Below, piece after piece: positions 60,487 through 64,000 of a stretch of DNA of 64,000 bases. The translations under genes were made by a program, and so were the position numbers. The notes under the pieces were generated by a model. That model was not told the origin of the DNA and did not search any database. It worked only from the letters and a program-made list of their open reading frames with translations. Positions within the stretch are counted from its first letter, which is position 1. Every line of letters begins with the position of its first letter. This DNA is from Achromobacter pulmonis (lineage in GTDB: Bacteria > Pseudomonadota > Gammaproteobacteria > Burkholderiales > Burkholderiaceae_B): contig NZ_POQS01000008.1 in NCBI RefSeq assembly GCF_002885955.2, positions 232,862-296,861 of the forward strand. Reading direction: 5' to 3'.

Positions 60487-61006
60487 CTAAAAGGCCTTTT
60501 AAGGGCTTTTAAGGGTAAAGGGGATCTCGAAGACTGGGTCAACCGGTGTCACGCGCTCAGGGATGAGTTGATTGACCTGGCGCAGCGGCGCGTGCTGGCG
60601 CAGGCGCGAGGCTATCCCTTCCGTCTGCTGTCCATTGAACTGGCCCAGCAGCGTACCGGCGCAGGCACGACCTTTCTGCGCTGGCGCAAGCACGACCGCT
60701 CGGCGATGGGCGTCGCCCTCTGGCAGGAGGTCATGGCCTCCACGGCCACGCCGGTGAATCTGCTGGAGGATCTGCTCGCGCTGGAACAGCAGCGCATCGC
60801 GTTGAACATGCAGATCAGTCTGCTGCATACCCTCGGCCGGCAGGCCCAGGACTGCGCCGGCAAGATGGCCCAGGCCGAGGACGCTTATCTGCGCCGGCTC
60901 AAATCCATTCCCGCCGCAATGCACGATCGGTGATTGCGCCAGGCATCCCAGCACGCGCCCGGGGCCGACTTGGCACGGGCATTTCAACCACCACGGAGAT
61001 CACAAC

Positions 61007-61408
61007 ATGAGCACGCATTTTTCTGGAGAAGGCAACATCGGCTCGCCGCCCGAGTACCGCGAGTTCCCGAATGGCAACGACGAACCCAGTCGCCTGCTGC
61101 GCCTGAACGTCTATTTCGACAACCCGGTGCCCAAGAAGGACGGCACCTTCGAGGACCGTGGTGGCTTCTGGGCGCCGGTCGAAATCTGGCACCGCGATGC
61201 CGAGCACTGGAAGGATCTGTACCAGAAAGGCATGCGCGTTCTGGTCATCGGCCGCATGGAGCGCGAACCCTGGGAGGACAAGGATGAGAAGCCGCGCGAG
61301 ACCTGGCAGATCAATGCGCGCAGCGTCGGCATCCTGCCGTACCGGATCGAGTCGGTCACGCTCAGCCCGAAGCCGACATCAGCGGAGCAGCCGCCACCGT
61401 CGGAGTAG
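61007..61408 (+). CDS. ssb: ICE single-stranded DNA-binding protein
   Basis: 133-residue OB-fold protein of the ICE-encoded SSB group: LLRLNVYFDNPVPKKDGTFEDRGGFWAPVEIWH (residues about 30-62), RVLVIGRMEREPWEDKDEKPRETWQINARSVGILP, and an acidic/proline C-terminus. It protects single-stranded ICE DNA during conjugation or replication. In ICEclc ssb is the last gene of the inrR operon. Here its transcript must cross the IS5 element, so its expression may be reduced or driven by IS sequence. It starts 73 bases after the DUF3158 stop. Confidence 0.9.
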   Translation: MSTHFSGEGNIGSPPEYREFPNGNDEPSRLLRLNVYFDNPVPKKDGTFEDRGGFWAPVEIWHRDAEHWKDLYQKGMRVLVIGRMEREPWEDKDEKPRETWQINARSVGILPYRIESVTLSPKPTSAEQPPPSE

Positions 61409-61422
61409 GCGCATCTCCAGGG

Positions 61423-61442
61423 GCGAGCCTACCGAGGCTCGC
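61423..61442 (+). other. Hairpin between ssb and topB
   Basis: GCGAGCCT (61423-61430), ACCG loop, AGGCTCGC (61435-61442), a perfect 8-bp stem 14 bases after the ssb stop, without a U tract. The remaining 240 bases to topB hold no gene that I can support. Confidence 0.6.
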
Positions 61443-61682
61443 TCCGTCTTCCTGTCTTCGGGAAGCGAGGTTCCACCAACATCCACCGCGTTTTCGCGCG
61501 CCCAGCGCAAGAAGCTCCAGTACACATCAACACTTCGCACGCCCAACGCCCCCGGTCGGATATGCCGCCGTTTCCGTGATCAAAGCGGGTGCCTGCACAT
61601 TCCTCTTGTTTGCGGTGAGGTTCGCAACATCCAGACATGCTGCTGCCCAGATACATCGGCAATGTGATTTGGATGGACAGGC

Positions 61683-63692
61683 ATGCGGCTATTTCTCTGC
61701 GAAAAACCTTCGCAAGGCAAGGACATCGGGCGCCTGTTGGGCGCAAGGCAGCGCGGCAATGGTTGCCTCAACGGCCCCGGCGTTGTCGTGACGTGGTGCA
61801 TTGGCCACCTTGTCGAAGCCGCGCCGCCGGAAGCCTATGACGAACAGCTCAAGCGCTGGACGATCGAGCAACTTCCCATTATTCCCCAGCACTGGCGGGT
61901 TGAGGTCAAACCCAAGACCGCAGCGCAATTCAAGGTCGTCAAAGACCTTCTGAGCAAGGCGACCGAACTGGTCATCGCCACCGACGCCGATCGCGAAGGC
62001 GAACTGATTGCGCGCGAGATCATCGATCTCTGTGGCTATCGCGGCCCCATTCAACGGCTGTGGTTGTCAGCACTGAACGACGCCTCGATCCATGCCGCGC
62101 TCGGCAAGCTGAAGCCTTCGGGCGACACGCTGCCCATGTATCACTCGGCGCTGGCGCGCTCCAGAGCGGACTGGCTGGTGGGGATGAACCTGAGCCGCCT
62201 GTTCACCCTCCTGGGGCGCCGGGCCGGCTATGACGGCGTGCTGTCGGTCGGACGCGTGCAGACCCCCACGCTCAGACTGGTGGTCGATCGCGATCGTGAA
62301 ATCGCGGCCTTCGTCTCCGTCCCGTTCTGGTCCATCGAAGTGGCGCTGTCCTGCACAGGCCAGACATTCACCGCGCAGTGGCTGCCGCCATCGGCCAGTA
62401 CCGACGATGCAGGCCGTTGCCTGCAGGAGCCTGTTGCGCAGCAGGCGGTGCAGCGCATCCGCGCCGCTGGCGCTGCTCAGATGGTATCGGTCGAGACCGA
62501 ACGCATGCGCGAAGGCGCGCCATTGCCGTTTGATCTCGGCACCTTGCAGGAAGTGTGTTCCAAGCAGTTCGGCCTCGATGTCCAGGAGACGCTAGAGATC
62601 GCCCAATCCCTGTACGAGACGCACAAGGCCACCACCTATCCACGTAGCGACTCCGGCTATCTTCCCGAAAGCATGCATGCCGAAGCGCCCACGGTGCTCG
62701 ACAGTCTGCTCAAGACCGATCCGAGCCTGCGCCCGATCATCGACCAGCTCGACCGCACCCAGCACTCGCGCGCCTGGAACGACGCCAAGGTATCGGCCCA
62801 CCACGGCATCATCCCCACGCTCGAACCCGCCAACCTGTCGGCGATGAGCGAGAAGGAACTGGCCGTCTACCGCCTGATCCGCGCCCACTACCTGGCGCAA
62901 TTTCTTCCGCCGCACGAGTTCGACCGCACGACAGCAAGGTTCTCTTGCGGCGACCAGACATTGCAGGCCGTGGGCAAGCACGTAGTCGTGCCGGGTTGGC
63001 GCCTGGTACTGGCCGAGCCGCAACCCGACGATGCCGGCGATGACGCCGCACCCCGCAGCCAGGTGCTGCCAGCGCTACACCAAGGGCTGGCGTGCCAGGT
63101 GGCTGGGGTCGATCTGAAGGCGCTCAAGACGCTGCCGCCGCGCCCGTACACCCAAGGTGAGTTGGTCAAGGCGATGAAAAGCGTCGCCAAACTGGTGTCA
63201 GACCCACGCCTGAAACAGAAGCTGAAAGATTCCGTGGGCATCGGCACCGAAGCGACCCGCGCCAATATCATCGGCGGCCTGCTGAACCGTGGCTACCTGA
63301 TCAAGAAAGGACGGGCCATCCGCGCCTCGGATGCCGCCTTCACGCTCATCGACACCGTGCCCGCCGCGATCGCCGATCCCGGCACAACCGCGGTGTGGGA
63401 ACAGGCGCTCGACATGATCGAAACCGGACAGCTCGCGCTCGATACCTTCATCGACAAGCAGGCGGCCTGGGTCACGCAGTTGATTGCGCAGTACCGTGGC
63501 ACCTCGCTGTCCATCAAGATTCCCGAGGGGCCAGCATGCCCGCAGTGTGGCGGTGCCACGCGCCAGCGCAGCGGCAAGAGCGGTCCATTCTGGTCCTGCG
63601 CGAAATACCCCGACTGCAAGGGAACGCTGCCCATCGAATCGGGCAAGCGTGCCGCGCCGCGCAAGCGCCGCGGTGGCCCGAAGGCCTCCTGA
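61683..63692 (+). CDS. topB: ICE-encoded DNA topoisomerase III (TopB)
   Basis: Type IA topoisomerase of 669 residues, common in ICEclc/PAGI islands and thought to resolve intermediates in element replication or transfer. The TOPRIM domain starts MRLFLCEKPSQGKDIGRLLG and contains the metal site ATDADREGELIAREII. Further motifs are SRADWLVGMNLSRLFTLL and SVGRVQTPTLRLVVDRDREI. The catalytic Tyr lies in THKATTYPRSDSGYLPE. Near the C-terminus is a single four-Cys zinc finger (ACPQCGGATRQRSGKSGPFWSC and YPDC, residues about 618-648), then a basic tail. It ends at a 308-base gene-free stretch. Confidence 0.96.
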   Translation: MRLFLCEKPSQGKDIGRLLGARQRGNGCLNGPGVVVTWCIGHLVEAAPPEAYDEQLKRWTIEQLPIIPQHWRVEVKPKTAAQFKVVKDLLSKATELVIATDADREGELIAREIIDLCGYRGPIQRLWLSALNDASIHAALGKLKPSGDTLPMYHSALARSRADWLVGMNLSRLFTLLGRRAGYDGVLSVGRVQTPTLRLVVDRDREIAAFVSVPFWSIEVALSCTGQTFTAQWLPPSASTDDAGRCLQEPVAQQAVQRIRAAGAAQMVSVETERMREGAPLPFDLGTLQEVCSKQFGLDVQETLEIAQSLYETHKATTYPRSDSGYLPESMHAEAPTVLDSLLKTDPSLRPIIDQLDRTQHSRAWNDAKVSAHHGIIPTLEPANLSAMSEKELAVYRLIRAHYLAQFLPPHEFDRTTARFSCGDQTLQAVGKHVVVPGWRLVLAEPQPDDAGDDAAPRSQVLPALHQGLACQVAGVDLKALKTLPPRPYTQGELVKAMKSVAKLVSDPRLKQKLKDSVGIGTEATRANIIGGLLNRGYLIKKGRAIRASDAAFTLIDTVPAAIADPGTTAVWEQALDMIETGQLALDTFIDKQAAWVTQLIAQYRGTSLSIKIPEGPACPQCGGATRQRSGKSGPFWSCAKYPDCKGTLPIESGKRAAPRKRRGGPKAS

Positions 63693-64000
63693 AAGACAGA
63701 GAACCCGTCGTCGCGTTGACCACCCCCGGCAACGTGACCACCGCCCCGCAGCCCTGCGAGGCTCCCAGCACGCGATACCTTCTGTTGCGGTGTGCGCGCC
63801 CCTTGCGAGGGGCGAGAAGGCCTTTTTTCCTCGAATCACGCACCGCGTATTCCCTCGATCAGTAACAGTCCCGCCCGCTGCGAAGGGTCTCCTGATGCCT
63901 TGCCTGCCATGGGGGTCGAGGCATCAGGAGACCCTTCAGGGTTGGCGGTATTCGACACCGGCGCCCACCGGTGAAAAGAACGGGCTCCCTTTGTGCGCGG
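63693..64000. other. Gene-free region with a 19-bp-stem hairpin after topB
   Basis: The only clear structure is a perfect inverted repeat: GAAGGGTCTCCTGATGCCT at 63882-63900 pairs with its complement at 63919-63937 across an 18-base loop. No U tract follows. A second, weaker dyad (GCGCCCCTTGCGAGGGGCG, about 63798-63816) precedes a T run at 63823-63828, which may be the topB terminator. No open gene is supported up to the window end. Confidence 0.75.

Larger units (their letters stand above)
59203..60933 (+). pseudogene. DUF3158 (InrR-like) gene interrupted by an IS5-family element
   Basis: The first 88 bases (59203-59290) encode MTVREPNQRRHFQPLEQADF and continue to GYL, then the IS begins. 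After the IS the frame resumes at 60491 with KGLLRAFKGKGDLEDWV and runs to 60933. Removing the IS and one CTAA copy restores a 176-residue frame with no stop. As it stands, the 5' part ends after 32 residues and the 3' part has no proper start. The intact protein belongs to DUF3158 and lies directly before ssb, the position of inrR in ICEclc, whose product raises integrase expression (from memory). Loss should lower transfer activation and may be polar on ssb. Confidence 0.88.
51684..64000. mobile_element. ICEclc/PAGI-2-type integrative and conjugative element, right end (partial)
   Basis: Begins at attR and runs past the window. The gene order alpA, parA, small ORF, parB, DUF2857, STY4528-like, PFL_4669, DUF3158, ssb, topB matches the regulatory/replication end of ICEclc-family elements. 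Bases from 51,700 to 53,100 are visibly less GC-rich than the chromosome. The integrase, the tRNA-Gly gene, the relaxase and type IV secretion genes would lie beyond 64,000. One gene is interrupted by an IS5-family copy. Confidence 0.92.

Overview
The window is high-GC DNA from an Alcaligenaceae betaproteobacterium, most likely Bordetella or a close relative such as Achromobacter. Supporting this are the dusB-fis pair, a Bug-type (TctC family) periplasmic receptor, a type 4 beta-barrel porin, phaP, and the gene neighbourhoods (purH-ruvC-ruvA, aat-bpt-pyrD). The species cannot be fixed from the sequence alone.

Chromosomal part (1 to about 51,680). Housekeeping and metabolic blocks come first: recQ (cut by the window edge), an exported beta-rich protein, an OmpR/EnvZ-type two-component pair, ruvB, a PLP-dependent dehydratase, and the minus-strand genes ruvA, ruvC, purH, fis, dusB, ubiH and pepP. 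A yybP-ykoY manganese riboswitch precedes a CaCA-type cation exporter. A YafC-like LysR gene faces an MFS exporter, and a six-gene oxidoreductase operon starting with dkgB follows. The same promoter/operator block appears in front of both transcription units. Next is a magnesium locus: promoter, 17-codon uORF, MgtC-C-terminal-like small protein, 22-codon uORF, then mgtA. After that come a porin, a CtaG-like protein, galU, bepA, the yheT to ilvE cluster, azlCD, rhlE, a thioredoxin, an EI24 protein, a CinA-like protein, an IclR regulator, a Bug receptor, phaP, an N-degron cluster (Nudix-aat-bpt-pyrD), LysR/doxX, and a brnTA toxin-antitoxin pair next to tRNA-Cys.

Integrative element (51,684 to the window end). 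Just upstream of tRNA-Cys lies an 18-bp copy of a tRNA-Gly 3' end. This is the attachment repeat expected for an ICEclc-type element and marks the non-integrase end. Inside it are a near-consensus outward promoter (a Pcirc candidate), an unrecognised gene, then alpA, parA, a small shi-like gene, parB, a DUF2857 gene, an STY4528-type gene, a leader with two 39-bp palindromic repeats, a PFL_4669 gene, a DUF3158 (InrR-like) gene, ssb, and topB. The DUF3158 gene is split by a complete IS5-family copy with a perfect CTAA duplication. Excising the IS and one duplication restores the frame, so the insertion looks recent. Integrase, relaxase and secretion genes would lie beyond the window.

Most notable signals: the attR/Pcirc/tRNA-Cys arrangement; the IS5 break in an ICE activation gene downstream of a repeated palindrome; the two-uORF mgtA leader with a stand-alone MgtC-like domain; the duplicated operator block of the yafC/dkgB locus; two palindromic CTAG-ended elements that supply stop codons; and an apparently leaderless brnT under a start-codon palindrome.
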